From Polaribacter sp. (GTDB taxonomy: Bacteria; Bacteroidota; Bacteroidia; Flavobacteriales; Flavobacteriaceae): 64,000 nt of DNA. A program made the translations under genes and the position numbers. Where the stretch lies: assembly GCA_029238315.1 (NCBI GenBank), contig JAQWGI010000033.1, positions 1 to 64,000 on the forward strand, read 5' to 3'. Below are positions 25,758 through 34,063 of the stretch, piece after piece. The notes beneath the pieces were generated by a model, which saw nothing but the letters and a program-made list of their open reading frames with translations, was not told where the DNA came from and made no database searches. Each line of letters begins with the position of its first letter. Position 1 is the stretch's first letter.

Positions 25758-26864
25758 TCACAATCCTTTTGTCCAACCTATTGCCCAAGTTGGTGCATTT
25801 TTTCCATTTCCTGCCCCTGTATTTGTACCTTCTGTAAAGTAGGTTTCAGTACCTGTATATTCATCTTTTGTAGTTACATTATCAAACTGAATATTTGTAA
25901 TTACAATGTTTCCGTTTTTTACATTATCATTTGCTGCTGTATCAGAGGACTTAATTTTGATGCCTAGATCAAAGTCTGATGTATAGATGTTTGAGGCTGT
26001 CCAATTTCCTCCTCCTTCTTTAATATACAGAGCTCCTTCTGAACCCGGACCAACAATAGAAATATTTCTTAAAACTGCTGTGGTTGTTGGAGAAGCATTT
26101 CCGTCATCTCCGTTGTTAGAGCCTTCAATTCCTGCTTTAGCTCCTTTGCTAATAAACCAATATTCTCCTGTTCCAGACCATCCGTCTGCAAAATCGATTG
26201 AATCATCTCCAGATCCGGTAGAGACTAAATATTTTCCTGAAACTGTTCCTCCAAAAAACTCGATTCCGTCATCACCTCCATTATACGATTGCACGTATTC
26301 AAAAGTTGTTCCAGAGCCTACACCGAATAAAGAAACTCCGTTAAATTCTTTTGAACCATTAAACGTAGCTCCTGTATATTCTACTCTTAAATATCTTACT
26401 GATCCTGAATTGTCATTTGTTACAGTTCCACCATACGTTAAATCAGAAACCTCTGCCGTTGCGGTTTCTCCTTTATTTGTTGGCGCTTTTCCACAAATAA
26501 CTAATCCACCCCAATCTGCTGGCGTCGGTGTTGCTTTAGAAGATGTCATAATTACTGGATTTGTTGCTGTTCCGTCTACAAAAATTTGTGCTCCTTGAGC
26601 TACTGCAATATAGGAACTTGTTCCTCCAGATGCTTTAATTACAGTTCCTGCTGGAATTATTAATTTTGCCCCATCTTCAACTACTAATGCTCCAGTTAAG
26701 TTGTATTCTAACCCAGCATTCAAAGTTACGGTTCCTTGTGTAATATTTCCTTTAAAATTTGTTGCATCAACTTGAAAACCATCACCTGGCTCTTCGTTTG
26801 AAACGGTACAACTTGTAAAAGCAATTGCTACAATTGCTGCGAATAATAATACTCTTTTTTTCAT
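25758..26864 (-). CDS. Beta-helix-like surface lipoprotein, probable phosphate-starvation protein
   Basis: Lipoprotein signal with lipobox AFTSC (Cys19). The rest is Gly/Asn/Asp-rich and strand-rich, with right-handed parallel beta-helix-like segments (YNGGDDGIEFFGGTV, STGSGDDSIDFADGW). The C-terminus ends in APTWAIGWTKGL, as in a widespread flavobacterial family often encoded beside large TonB receptors and PhoB/PhoR-like genes. No enzymatic motif is recognised. It follows the TonB receptor gene in the same direction after a weak hairpin and has its own phased TTAA repeats upstream. A role in phosphate or phosphoester acquisition is inferred from context. Confidence 0.75.
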   Translation of the reverse strand: MKKRVLLFAAIVAIAFTSCTVSNEEPGDGFQVDATNFKGNITQGTVTLNAGLEYNLTGALVVEDGAKLIIPAGTVIKASGGTSSYIAVAQGAQIFVDGTATNPVIMTSSKATPTPADWGGLVICGKAPTNKGETATAEVSDLTYGGTVTNDNSGSVRYLRVEYTGATFNGSKEFNGVSLFGVGSGTTFEYVQSYNGGDDGIEFFGGTVSGKYLVSTGSGDDSIDFADGWSGTGEYWFISKGAKAGIEGSNNGDDGNASPTTTAVLRNISIVGPGSEGALYIKEGGGNWTASNIYTSDFDLGIKIKSSDTAANDNVKNGNIVITNIQFDNVTTKDEYTGTETYFTEGTNTGAGNGKNAPTWAIGWTKGL

Positions 26865-26921
26865 TTTTGTGTTTTTAGTTTATTTCTATCACAAAGAAAT
26901 ACTTCTTGTTTAATACCTGTC

Positions 26922-26948
26922 TTACCAAAAGTTTAAAAGACTGTTAAG
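26922..26948 (-). promoter_or_regulatory. 11-bp phased TTAA repeats upstream of the lipoprotein gene
   Basis: On the minus strand CTTAAC (26948-26943), TTTTAAAC (26938-26931) and GGTAAG (26926-26921) place TTAA-like cores exactly 11 bp apart. This lies about 23 bp upstream of a weak -7 candidate, TTTCTTTG (26899-26892). The pattern resembles the repeats upstream of the PhoB-like gene. Confidence 0.45.
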
Positions 26949-26974
26949 CATCAACTTTTTTTGTTATGCTTATG
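26944..26974 (-). terminator. Weak hairpin after the TonB receptor gene
   Basis: TAAGCAT-C-AAC pairs with GTT-ATGCTTA around a T7 loop, with one bulged base. It starts about 10 nt after the receptor stop codon but lacks a clean T tract on the minus strand, so it may only slow, not end, transcription into the lipoprotein gene. Confidence 0.35.
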
Positions 26975-26983
26975 TTAAGTGGT

Positions 26984-29758
26984 TTAATCTAATTTATAGG
27001 TTAAAGAAAAGCTTGCGTTTACACCATTCTTAAAAGATAAAACTTCTATGTTCTGAATATCTTGAATTCTTTGTACTGATGGATTTAATACATTTTTTAT
27101 TGATAGACCTACCTTAACTTTTTTAGAAATCTGAGATTTTAAAATCAAATCTAAACTTCCAATTCCTTTGTCTATTAAATCTCCTTTTCCTGCAGAACCA
27201 ATTGCTGCAATTCTATCAGAAAAATAATTGTAGGTTACGGTTGCTAAAATATTTGCTGTTTTTGAAAAGTCTTTAGTAAAAGTTACATCGGCATTTAAAA
27301 TTAAGTCAGATGCTCCAGTTAATTTACCTTCATCATTAGTAAAGTTTACGTTTAAATTGGTTTCATTAATTACTTTAAACCTGTCAAAATCTTGATTAGA
27401 ATACATATAAGATGCATTAAAACCTGCAGATAATTTACTTTTTAAAATATCATCCGTTTTTTCTAATTCAGTTGCAAAAAGGTTTTTTCTAATTTCAAAT
27501 TCTGCTCCTAAAACACTTGCTTGCTTACCAGTATTTACATAAGAAATATCGTTTGTTGCAGATGCTACAACTACTTCATTAATTGGGTTTTGAATAATTT
27601 TACCAAAACCAGTTACAGAAATAACTTCTTCTCTTGTTGGAAAATATTCCCATCTAATATCTGCATTAAAGTTTGTTGATAAATCTAAATCTGGATTCCC
27701 AAATTTAATCTGAGTTACTTCTTCAAATTGAAAAGGTGCTCTTTCTTTGTATTGTGGTAATGTATATGATTTACTTGCTGCAAATTTTAAATTATTTTTG
27801 TCATTTACTTCGTACTTAAAAGTTACATTTGGTAACAACTCAAATTTTGCAAAAGCATCTTTATCTCCACTTGGATCTAATGATGTTTTCCATGCAATAT
27901 CTTGATAAATGTGCTCGAATCTTAAACTTAAAGCGGCTGTAAATTTAGAATTGAATTTATATTGTGCTTCAGCAAAACCACCATTTATATATTGATTTCC
28001 AGAATATGTTTGTGGGTCTAATGCGTTTTGAGTCGATGCATCACCTCTAAAAGTTTCTACCTTAAAGAAGTTATTTGCTAAATTTGATTGTGTAAAATAC
28101 GTGTCTAAATTTGATGAATTTACAACTGGTTGTGTTACATTTCTATTCACTCTAAAGTTAAATTGAGTTGCATTAAATTCTACTTTTTTAAATCTTCCGC
28201 TATAACCAACAGTAATTTTTCCTTTGTACTCATCATCCTTTTCTTTAGAAAAAAGATATGATGTTGTAAAATTTGCAGAAACCTCATCTTCAAATAATTC
28301 TTGGAAAAAACGATGATTGTCTGAAGCTGCTAAATCAGAAATAGTTTTCACACCATTTGGGTCATTATCACTTGTTGGAACCAACATGTTTTGTCTTCTA
28401 TCTGGAATAACATTATTGATATGATTGTAAGAAACACCCCAATCAACAGTAATTTTTTCTCCAAACTTATGATTTCCTAAAAACTGATTTACAAACAATG
28501 ATGTTTTATCAAAAGTTGCTCTTTTTACAAATCCGCCACCGCTACTTGCGTTATCAAAAACATTAATTATACCATTATATTCATCTAAACTTTGATTTGA
28601 AGAATTGATAAATAATGAGCTAAATTTATACAAATTATTTACACTTACCTTATAACCAGCGTTTAACATTGCTGTTGTATTTGTATTGTAATCGTAAGAT
28701 TTAAAAATGTAATCTGTATACGCCAACCCTTGTGCATTTACACTTCCACGGTTAATACCTTCTTTAAATTTAAATCCGTTAGAAAAAGAAACGGTACCAA
28801 AAACATTAAAGTTTCCTTCTTCTCCTACTTGAAATTTCTTTCCTCCTTTTATAGATAAATTTGTTGCAATTGGTGTTTTAGAAACATTATCCCAACTTGT
28901 TGTAAAATTATATCCGCTTAAAGCATTTGTTGGATAATTATAATTGTAAAAACCTGTAAAACTAGGTCCTTGTTGTAAATAAAAATCGCTAGAAAGGTTT
29001 GAGTTTGTTGCAGAACCAAGTCCAATTTCTAAAGATGGTTTGCCAACATGTTCTTTAGAAACAATATTTACATTTGCACCTCCAAAATCTCCATAAATAG
29101 ATCCATTATAAATTTTATTAATATCAATTTTCTGAACAATATCCGTAGAGAAAATATCTAATGTAATGTTTTTTCTTGATGGATTATTTGACGGAATTGG
29201 CAATCCGTTTAAGGTTGTAGAATTATATCGATCACCTAAACCTCTCACAAAAATATTATTAGAACCTTCTTGTTTAGAAATTCCGGTTGCTTTTGTAACT
29301 GCTGTTGCTAAATCAGAAATTCCTTTATTATCTAGTTCTTGAGCTCCAATTGTAGTTTTAATTGCAACGGCTTTTTTCTGCTCCGTTAGAATTGCAGATA
29401 ATTTTGCTTTATTAACTGTTGCCGTAATTTGAACTTCATCTAAGGTTAACCCTGCTTTTGCGCTTAATTTTTCGTTAATTGTTAGAGTTTCTCCAGAAAC
29501 AATTACAATCTTTTTTTCTATTGTTTGATATCCAACAAAACTAAAAACCAAAATATAATTTCCTTCATCAACCTTTAAAGAATAATTTCCATCAAAATCT
29601 GTTGTGCCTCCAATTGTTGTTCCTTTAATAAACACATTTGCAAATGGCATCGGCTCATTATTTGACTCTGCATCTGTTAATGTTCCTTCTACAGTTCCCT
29701 TAATTTGCGCGGCAACTAATTGACTTAATAATACAAATGCTATCGTTAATTTTTTCAT
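26984..29758 (-). CDS. Large TonB-dependent receptor, probably phosphate-related
   Basis: Outer-membrane active transporter of about 924 residues. After a signal peptide (MKKLTIAFVLLSQLVAAQ) come a carboxypeptidase-regulatory-like domain (about 20-105, PFANVFIKGTTIGGTTDFDG), a plug domain (about 120-245, with NNIFVRGLGDRYNSTTLNG and YGDFGGANVNI) and a barrel ending LTYKLD. The receptor class with VRGLGDRYN in the plug is distinct from SusC. The ATG at 29758 is preferred over an upstream TTG lying in a possible -7 box. The divergent PhoB/PhoR-like genes and downstream lipoprotein suggest uptake of phosphate or a phosphorylated compound; this is inferred. Confidence 0.88.
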   Translation of the reverse strand: MKKLTIAFVLLSQLVAAQIKGTVEGTLTDAESNNEPMPFANVFIKGTTIGGTTDFDGNYSLKVDEGNYILVFSFVGYQTIEKKIVIVSGETLTINEKLSAKAGLTLDEVQITATVNKAKLSAILTEQKKAVAIKTTIGAQELDNKGISDLATAVTKATGISKQEGSNNIFVRGLGDRYNSTTLNGLPIPSNNPSRKNITLDIFSTDIVQKIDINKIYNGSIYGDFGGANVNIVSKEHVGKPSLEIGLGSATNSNLSSDFYLQQGPSFTGFYNYNYPTNALSGYNFTTSWDNVSKTPIATNLSIKGGKKFQVGEEGNFNVFGTVSFSNGFKFKEGINRGSVNAQGLAYTDYIFKSYDYNTNTTAMLNAGYKVSVNNLYKFSSLFINSSNQSLDEYNGIINVFDNASSGGGFVKRATFDKTSLFVNQFLGNHKFGEKITVDWGVSYNHINNVIPDRRQNMLVPTSDNDPNGVKTISDLAASDNHRFFQELFEDEVSANFTTSYLFSKEKDDEYKGKITVGYSGRFKKVEFNATQFNFRVNRNVTQPVVNSSNLDTYFTQSNLANNFFKVETFRGDASTQNALDPQTYSGNQYINGGFAEAQYKFNSKFTAALSLRFEHIYQDIAWKTSLDPSGDKDAFAKFELLPNVTFKYEVNDKNNLKFAASKSYTLPQYKERAPFQFEEVTQIKFGNPDLDLSTNFNADIRWEYFPTREEVISVTGFGKIIQNPINEVVVASATNDISYVNTGKQASVLGAEFEIRKNLFATELEKTDDILKSKLSAGFNASYMYSNQDFDRFKVINETNLNVNFTNDEGKLTGASDLILNADVTFTKDFSKTANILATVTYNYFSDRIAAIGSAGKGDLIDKGIGSLDLILKSQISKKVKVGLSIKNVLNPSVQRIQDIQNIEVLSFKNGVNASFSLTYKLD

Positions 29759-29853
29759 TCCTTTTATTTGTAAAATAATTTTATTTTTATGCAAATGTCT
29801 AGCAGTTTTGTAAAACTAATGTTAGCGATAAATTACCTTTCTGTCAATACAAG

Positions 29854-29889
29854 GTTAAGTCATTGTTAAGTCATTAAATCATTGTTAAC
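29854..29889. promoter_or_regulatory. Pho-box-like direct repeats between TonB receptor and PhoB-like gene
   Basis: GTTAAGTCATT is repeated perfectly twice in tandem (29854-29864 and 29865-29875), followed by ATCATT (29878-29883) and GTTAAC (29884-29889). The 11-bp period is that of known PhoB-family boxes. The repeats end 17 bp before the -33 TTG of the PhoB-like gene, an activator position, and also lie upstream of the divergent receptor gene. Confidence 0.65.
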
Positions 29890-29892
29890 GAA

Positions 29893-29924
29893 TTGTTTTT
29901 TTAAATTTATTATCCATACTTTTG
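29893..29924 (+). promoter_or_regulatory. Promoter of the PhoB-like gene (TTG-N21-TACTTTTG)
   Basis: TTG (29893-29895), 21-nt spacer, TACTTTTG (29917-29924), matching the Bacteroidota consensus; 22 nt before the ATG. Confidence 0.75.
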
Positions 29925-29946
29925 ATGAAAACAAGAGAAAAAAATC

Positions 29947-30642
29947 ATGAAAAAAAGTGATGTTAAAATTTTATTAGTTGATGATGAACCAGATATTTTA
30001 GAAATTGTTGGTTACAATTTAAAAAACGAAGGGTATCAAGTTTTTACAGCAAAAAATGGTATTGAAGGAGTAAAAGTTGCTAAAAAAGTAATACCACATT
30101 TAATTTTATTAGACATTATGATGCCAGAAATGGACGGAATTGAAGCCTGTGAAAAAATCAGAAAAATAAAAGATTTAGAACATGTAATTATTTCGTTTTT
30201 AACTGCTCGTGGAGAAGATTATTCTCAAGTTGCTGGTTTTGATGCTGGCGCAGATGATTATATCACCAAACCTATAAAACCTAAAGTTTTAGTAAGTAAA
30301 ATTCAATCTTTATTAAGAAGGTTAAAAAAAACTGAAGAACAAGACACCTCAACCAAAGTTGGAAATATCATTATCAATAGAGATCAATATGTGGTTTTTA
30401 AGGGAGATCAAAAAATAGTTTTACCTAAAAAAGAGTTTGAACTCTTTTCTTTGCTAACATCTAAACCTGGTAAGGTTTTTAAAAGAGAAACAATCTTAGA
30501 TACTGTCTGGGGTAATGAAGTTGTTGTTGGCGGAAGAACCATAGACGTACATATTAGAAAGTTAAGAGAAAAAATAGGAGATGACTTCTTTAAAACAATA
30601 AAGGGAGTGGGTTATAAATTTGTTTTAGAAGAAGACAATTAA
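29947..30642 (+). CDS. PhoB-like response regulator (OmpR/PhoB family)
   Basis: Two-component transcription factor. The receiver domain (about 5-122) has the acidic pocket D12-D13, the phosphorylated Asp56 in HLILLDIMMP, and the conserved Lys in DDYITKP. The C-terminal winged helix (about 135-228) shows KEFELFSLLTSKPGKVFKRE, GGRTIDVHIRKLREKIG and IKGVGYKF. It is followed after 12 nt by its histidine kinase gene. Phased 11-bp repeats upstream fit autoregulation. The phosphate link rests on sequence likeness to PhoB and on the divergent receptor. Confidence 0.9.
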   Translation: MKKSDVKILLVDDEPDILEIVGYNLKNEGYQVFTAKNGIEGVKVAKKVIPHLILLDIMMPEMDGIEACEKIRKIKDLEHVIISFLTARGEDYSQVAGFDAGADDYITKPIKPKVLVSKIQSLLRRLKKTEEQDTSTKVGNIIINRDQYVVFKGDQKIVLPKKEFELFSLLTSKPGKVFKRETILDTVWGNEVVVGGRTIDVHIRKLREKIGDDFFKTIKGVGYKFVLEEDN

Positions 30643-30654
30643 AACACCTTTTTT

Positions 30655-31692
30655 GTGAAACTAAAAAAAACCTATTCTTTTGCTTTAATTACTGCTTTGT
30701 ATATTACACTGCTAATAGTTATTGCTTCTATTGCTGCATATTTTCTTTACCAAAAAGTTGGTTTTTGGGTGATACCAATTACAGTTATTATCGTATTATC
30801 AATTACGTTTTTTATATTTCAATATAGAGTAGAATATTTTATTTACAGGCGTGTAAGTAAAATTTATGAAGACGTTTCTTTATTAGAAAAAGAAGATTTA
30901 AAGAGAAAATCTGTTACTACAGATATGGAAACACTTTCTAAAAGTGTACAAAAGTTTGCTGAAGGAAAACGTGTCGAAATTCAAAATTTAACTGAAAGAG
31001 ATTCTTTTAGAAGAGATTTTTTAGGAAATGTTGCACACGAGTTAAAAACTCCATTATTTACCGTTCAAGGATATTTATTAACCTTAATTGAAGGTGCATC
31101 AGAAGACAAAGAAATCTTAGAAAAATACTTAGGAAGAGCAAATAAAGGTGTAGAAAGATTGGTTGCTGTTGTTAAAGACTTAGACATGATTGCTAAATTA
31201 GAAACCAAGGGGTTGAAAATGAATCTGCAAGCTTTCAATATTTTAGAACTGATTCAGAATGTATTTGATTTGTTTGAAATGAGAGCAAAAAAAAGAAATA
31301 TCTCATTAGTTTTTGATCGGATTTATGAATTTCCTATTTATGTAATTGGTGATGAAGAAAAAATAGAGCAAGTACTCATTAATTTAGTTGTAAACTCAAT
31401 TAAATATGGAAAAATTGGCGGAATTACAAAGGTTAGTGTAGACGAATACAACTCTAACAAACACATTATAAAGGTTTCTGACAATGGAGAAGGAGTTAAA
31501 CAAGAGCACTTATCTCGTTTGTTTGAGCGTTTCTACAGAGTAGATCAGAGTAGATCTAGAGATCAAGGCGGCTCTGGCTTAGGGCTTTCTATTGTAAAGC
31601 ATATAATTGAAGCTCACAAAGAAACGATTCTTGTAAAAAGCACTTTTAAAGAGGGGTCTGAATTTTCTTTCTCATTAGAAAAAGCAAAGTAA
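30655..31692 (+). CDS. PhoR-like sensor histidine kinase
   Basis: Inner-membrane sensor with two membrane helices (about 8-32 and 36-56) and almost no periplasmic loop, as in PhoR, implying that it senses through a partner rather than an extracellular ligand. Seen: phosphoacceptor His128 in FLGNVAHELKTPLF, N box VLINLVVNSIKYG, G1 box VSDNGEGVKQEHL, F box LFERFYRVD and G2 box GGSGLGLSIVKHII. The start is GTG at 30655. It forms an operon with the PhoB-like gene. No PAS domain is seen between helices and HisKA. Confidence 0.9.
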   Translation: MKLKKTYSFALITALYITLLIVIASIAAYFLYQKVGFWVIPITVIIVLSITFFIFQYRVEYFIYRRVSKIYEDVSLLEKEDLKRKSVTTDMETLSKSVQKFAEGKRVEIQNLTERDSFRRDFLGNVAHELKTPLFTVQGYLLTLIEGASEDKEILEKYLGRANKGVERLVAVVKDLDMIAKLETKGLKMNLQAFNILELIQNVFDLFEMRAKKRNISLVFDRIYEFPIYVIGDEEKIEQVLINLVVNSIKYGKIGGITKVSVDEYNSNKHIIKVSDNGEGVKQEHLSRLFERFYRVDQSRSRDQGGSGLGLSIVKHIIEAHKETILVKSTFKEGSEFSFSLEKAK

Positions 31693-31815
31693 CTCTTTAT
31701 GTTGTTTTTTGTTATAAGCCATTAATTCTTTGCTCTTATTTGCTTCAACTAAAAAAACTTAGTATCATATACTTCTTTATTATATGCTCTTTTTCTGTAT
31801 GATATTTAACTTGGA

Positions 31816-31983
31816 TTAAGGTAGCTTTCTTTTGAAGTAACGAAAATTGTAATACCCTTTCAAGTAAACGCTTTCATCATTATTATTTTTTACAAAGTAA
31901 TATGTTGGATTAAGCTTCTTCTCTGCTCAATTCGATAATAAATTCATCTCCTTGATCGAAATTGTGAAGTTTTAATTTTTGAT
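31816..31983 (-). pseudogene. Possible gene remnant downstream of purD
   Basis: Two short protein-like stretches lie on the minus strand in different frames: KLHNFDQGDEFIIELSREE (ending at a TAA at 31910) and, continuing after a frame change, NPTYYFVKNNNDESVYLKG and YYNFRYFKRKLP (ending at 31816). The first overlaps the last codons of purD, so no intact start exists. I do not recognise the family; it may be the tail of a deleted gene or chance. The remainder of the gap 31693-31971 holds nothing else I can identify. Confidence 0.3.
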
Positions 31984-33252
31984 TAAATCAAACCCAATAT
32001 CTTTTCTGTAATTCATTTTTTCAAAACGAATTTTATCAATACTTGCATAACTTTTTGCCAACGCTTCTTCAATAGAATCTCCAAATGAAGTAATAGCCAT
32101 TACACGACCTCCGCTAGTAACAACAGTGTTGTGATGTGTGGTTGTTCCTGCGTGAAAAACAATTGATTCTTTTACGGATTCCAAACCTGTTATTTGTTTG
32201 TCTTTTTCATAAGCTTCAGGATAACCACCAGAAACTAACATTACAGTTGTTGCAGTTTTATTCGTTACCGAAAATGATTTCTCATGCAATGTTTGGTTTC
32301 CTACACCCTGAAACAAATCAAACAAATCAGACTCAATTCTAGGTAATACAGCTTCAGTTTCTGGATCTCCCATTCGCACATTGTATTCAATTACTTTGGG
32401 GTTTCCATCTACATTCATTAATCCAATAAAGATAAATCCACGGTAATCAATTCCGTCTTCTTGCAAACCTTTTACAGTTGGTTTTACAATACGTTCTTCA
32501 ACTTTTTGTAAAAATTCTTGGGATGCGAATGGCACAGGAGAAATTGCTCCCATTCCTCCAGTATTTAAACCTTTATCACCTTCACCAATTCGCTTATAAT
32601 CTTTTGCGGATGGTAAAATTTTATAACTCTTTCCATCTGTTAACACAAAAACAGATAATTCAATCCCTTCTAAAAATTCTTCAATCACAACAGTAGAAGA
32701 TGCTTCACCAAATTTTTGATTAGAAACCATTTCTTCTAATTCCTTTTTGGCTTCGTCTAAAGAGTCTAAAATTAACACACCTTTTCCTGCGGCCAATCCA
32801 TCAGCTTTTAAAACATATGGCGCATTTAACGTTTCTAAAAAAGTAAATCCTTCAACTAAATTTTTTTTTGTAAAAGATTGATATTTTGCAGTTGGGATAT
32901 TGTGCTTTTCCATAAATATTTTAGAAAAATCTTTAGATCCTTCTAAAAGTGCGCCATCTTTTTTGGGTCCGATTACAGGAATTCTTTTCAACTCACTATC
33001 CGCCAAGAAAAAATCATGAATACCTTCTACTAACGGTGCTTCTGGCCCAACAACAACCATTTCTATATTGTTGTTTAAAACCGTTTCTTTAACCGCATTA
33101 AAATCGATTGGGTTGATGTTTACATTGATTGCAATTTGAGAAGTTCCTGCATTTCCAGGTGCAACAAAAAGTTGATTAACTTTCGTACTCTCCGATAATT
33201 TTAGTGCAAAAGCATGTTCTCTTCCTCCAGAACCTAAGATTAAAATATTCAT
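31972..33252 (-). CDS. purD: Phosphoribosylamine-glycine ligase
   Basis: Second enzyme of de novo purine synthesis: ATP-dependent joining of glycine to phosphoribosylamine. The 426-residue ATP-grasp protein has the N-terminal MNILILGSGGREHAFA, the ATP-grasp segment PYVLKADGLAAGKGVLIL, the catalytic-core stretch LNTGGMGAISPVPF and FIGLM..VIEYNVRMGDPETE. It has a -7 box 21 nt upstream and is followed, in the same direction, by an apparent gene remnant. It sits alone between the PhoR-like gene and the polysaccharide operon. Confidence 0.96.
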   Translation of the reverse strand: MNILILGSGGREHAFALKLSESTKVNQLFVAPGNAGTSQIAINVNINPIDFNAVKETVLNNNIEMVVVGPEAPLVEGIHDFFLADSELKRIPVIGPKKDGALLEGSKDFSKIFMEKHNIPTAKYQSFTKKNLVEGFTFLETLNAPYVLKADGLAAGKGVLILDSLDEAKKELEEMVSNQKFGEASSTVVIEEFLEGIELSVFVLTDGKSYKILPSAKDYKRIGEGDKGLNTGGMGAISPVPFASQEFLQKVEERIVKPTVKGLQEDGIDYRGFIFIGLMNVDGNPKVIEYNVRMGDPETEAVLPRIESDLFDLFQGVGNQTLHEKSFSVTNKTATTVMLVSGGYPEAYEKDKQITGLESVKESIVFHAGTTTHHNTVVTSGGRVMAITSFGDSIEEALAKSYASIDKIRFEKMNYRKDIGFDLIKN

Positions 33253-33273
33253 GTGTTGTGTTGTTTAAGAGAG

Positions 33274-33281
33274 CAAATATA
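33274..33281 (-). promoter_or_regulatory. -7 promoter box of purD
   Basis: Minus-strand TATATTTG matches TAnnTTTG, 21 nt before the purD ATG. No TTG at the expected -33 position. Confidence 0.6.
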
Positions 33282-33323
33282 AGGCGATAAATTGTCTTTA
33301 ATGATTGAAAATTTATGAAATCC

Positions 33324-34061
33324 CTATTTCCATTTTCTAAAATATTTAATTGCTGAAGAAATATGATATAAAAATAATTTTATTTTTTTTGATGACTCTT
33401 TTCTATGAAAATGAGTTATTGTTACTTCAGGGTAATATAAAATTTCTTTTCCTGATTTCTTTATTTCTCTACAAATATCTGCATCTTCCATATATAAAAA
33501 ATAACGCTCATCAAAGCCTTTTAATTTTATAAAATCAGCTGTTTTAAAGAACATAAAACAACCATGTATAAACGCGGGATTAAATGGTTTTGATAATTCT
33601 TCTTCTAAATATTGTTTCTTTTTAAACAAACCAATTCTTCTGGAAATCATTTCTTTTACCGTTGGATTTCTTCTACAAATTATTTGATTTGCTCCATTTG
33701 GATATTCCGCTTTTGGGGAGATCATTGCAACATTTTTGTTTTGCTTAAGTTGTACAATTAACTTATTAAAAACAGTTGTATTGAAACTAACATCAGGATT
33801 TAAAATTAAGTGATACTCTGATTTTAAATCTTTTAAAACCAAGTTGTGTGCAGCGCCAAAACCAATATTTTTATTATTAAAAATAAATTCAATTTCTGGG
33901 TATTCAAACTCTTTTTCAAGTGTGTTTTTTGGAGAGTTATCAATTAAATATAATTTTTTAGAAAACGGGATTTGCAAAAAACTTTTTACGGTTGACTTTA
34001 GCGTTTGTACATTTTCTTTGAACAAAACTATAGAAGCTGTTATTTGAATTTCATCACTCAA
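33324..34061 (-). CDS. Glycosyltransferase family 2
   Basis: Cytoplasmic GT-A-fold enzyme transferring a sugar to a growing lipid-linked glycan. Seen: nucleotide-sugar region ASIVLFKENVQTL and IDNSPKN, NNKNIGFGAAHN, the metal-binding LILNPDVSF and the acidic EDADICREIKKSG. It resembles the rhamnosyltransferase-like GT2 group. The start is a TTG two bases after the stop of the sugar transferase gene, so translation is probably coupled. Last gene of the polysaccharide operon; no terminator hairpin is seen after it. Donor and acceptor unknown. Confidence 0.85.
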   Translation of the reverse strand: MSDEIQITASIVLFKENVQTLKSTVKSFLQIPFSKKLYLIDNSPKNTLEKEFEYPEIEFIFNNKNIGFGAAHNLVLKDLKSEYHLILNPDVSFNTTVFNKLIVQLKQNKNVAMISPKAEYPNGANQIICRRNPTVKEMISRRIGLFKKKQYLEEELSKPFNPAFIHGCFMFFKTADFIKLKGFDERYFLYMEDADICREIKKSGKEILYYPEVTITHFHRKESSKKIKLFLYHISSAIKYFRKWK

Positions 34062-34063
34062 AA

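Noticed and set aside
25987..26598. Open frame of 203 codons on the plus strand
   Set aside because: Antisense to the Gly/Asn-rich lipoprotein gene, low-complexity Pro/Ser product, no signal or domain.
29758..29794. Upstream TTG start of the large TonB receptor
   Set aside because: It overlaps GACATTTG, a possible -7 box, and would put a charged stretch before the signal peptide beginning at 29758.
31760..31810. Inverted repeat TATCATATAC ... GTATGATA after the PhoR-like gene
   Set aside because: Arms differ by an insertion, the loop is long and there is no T tract; not enough for a terminator call.
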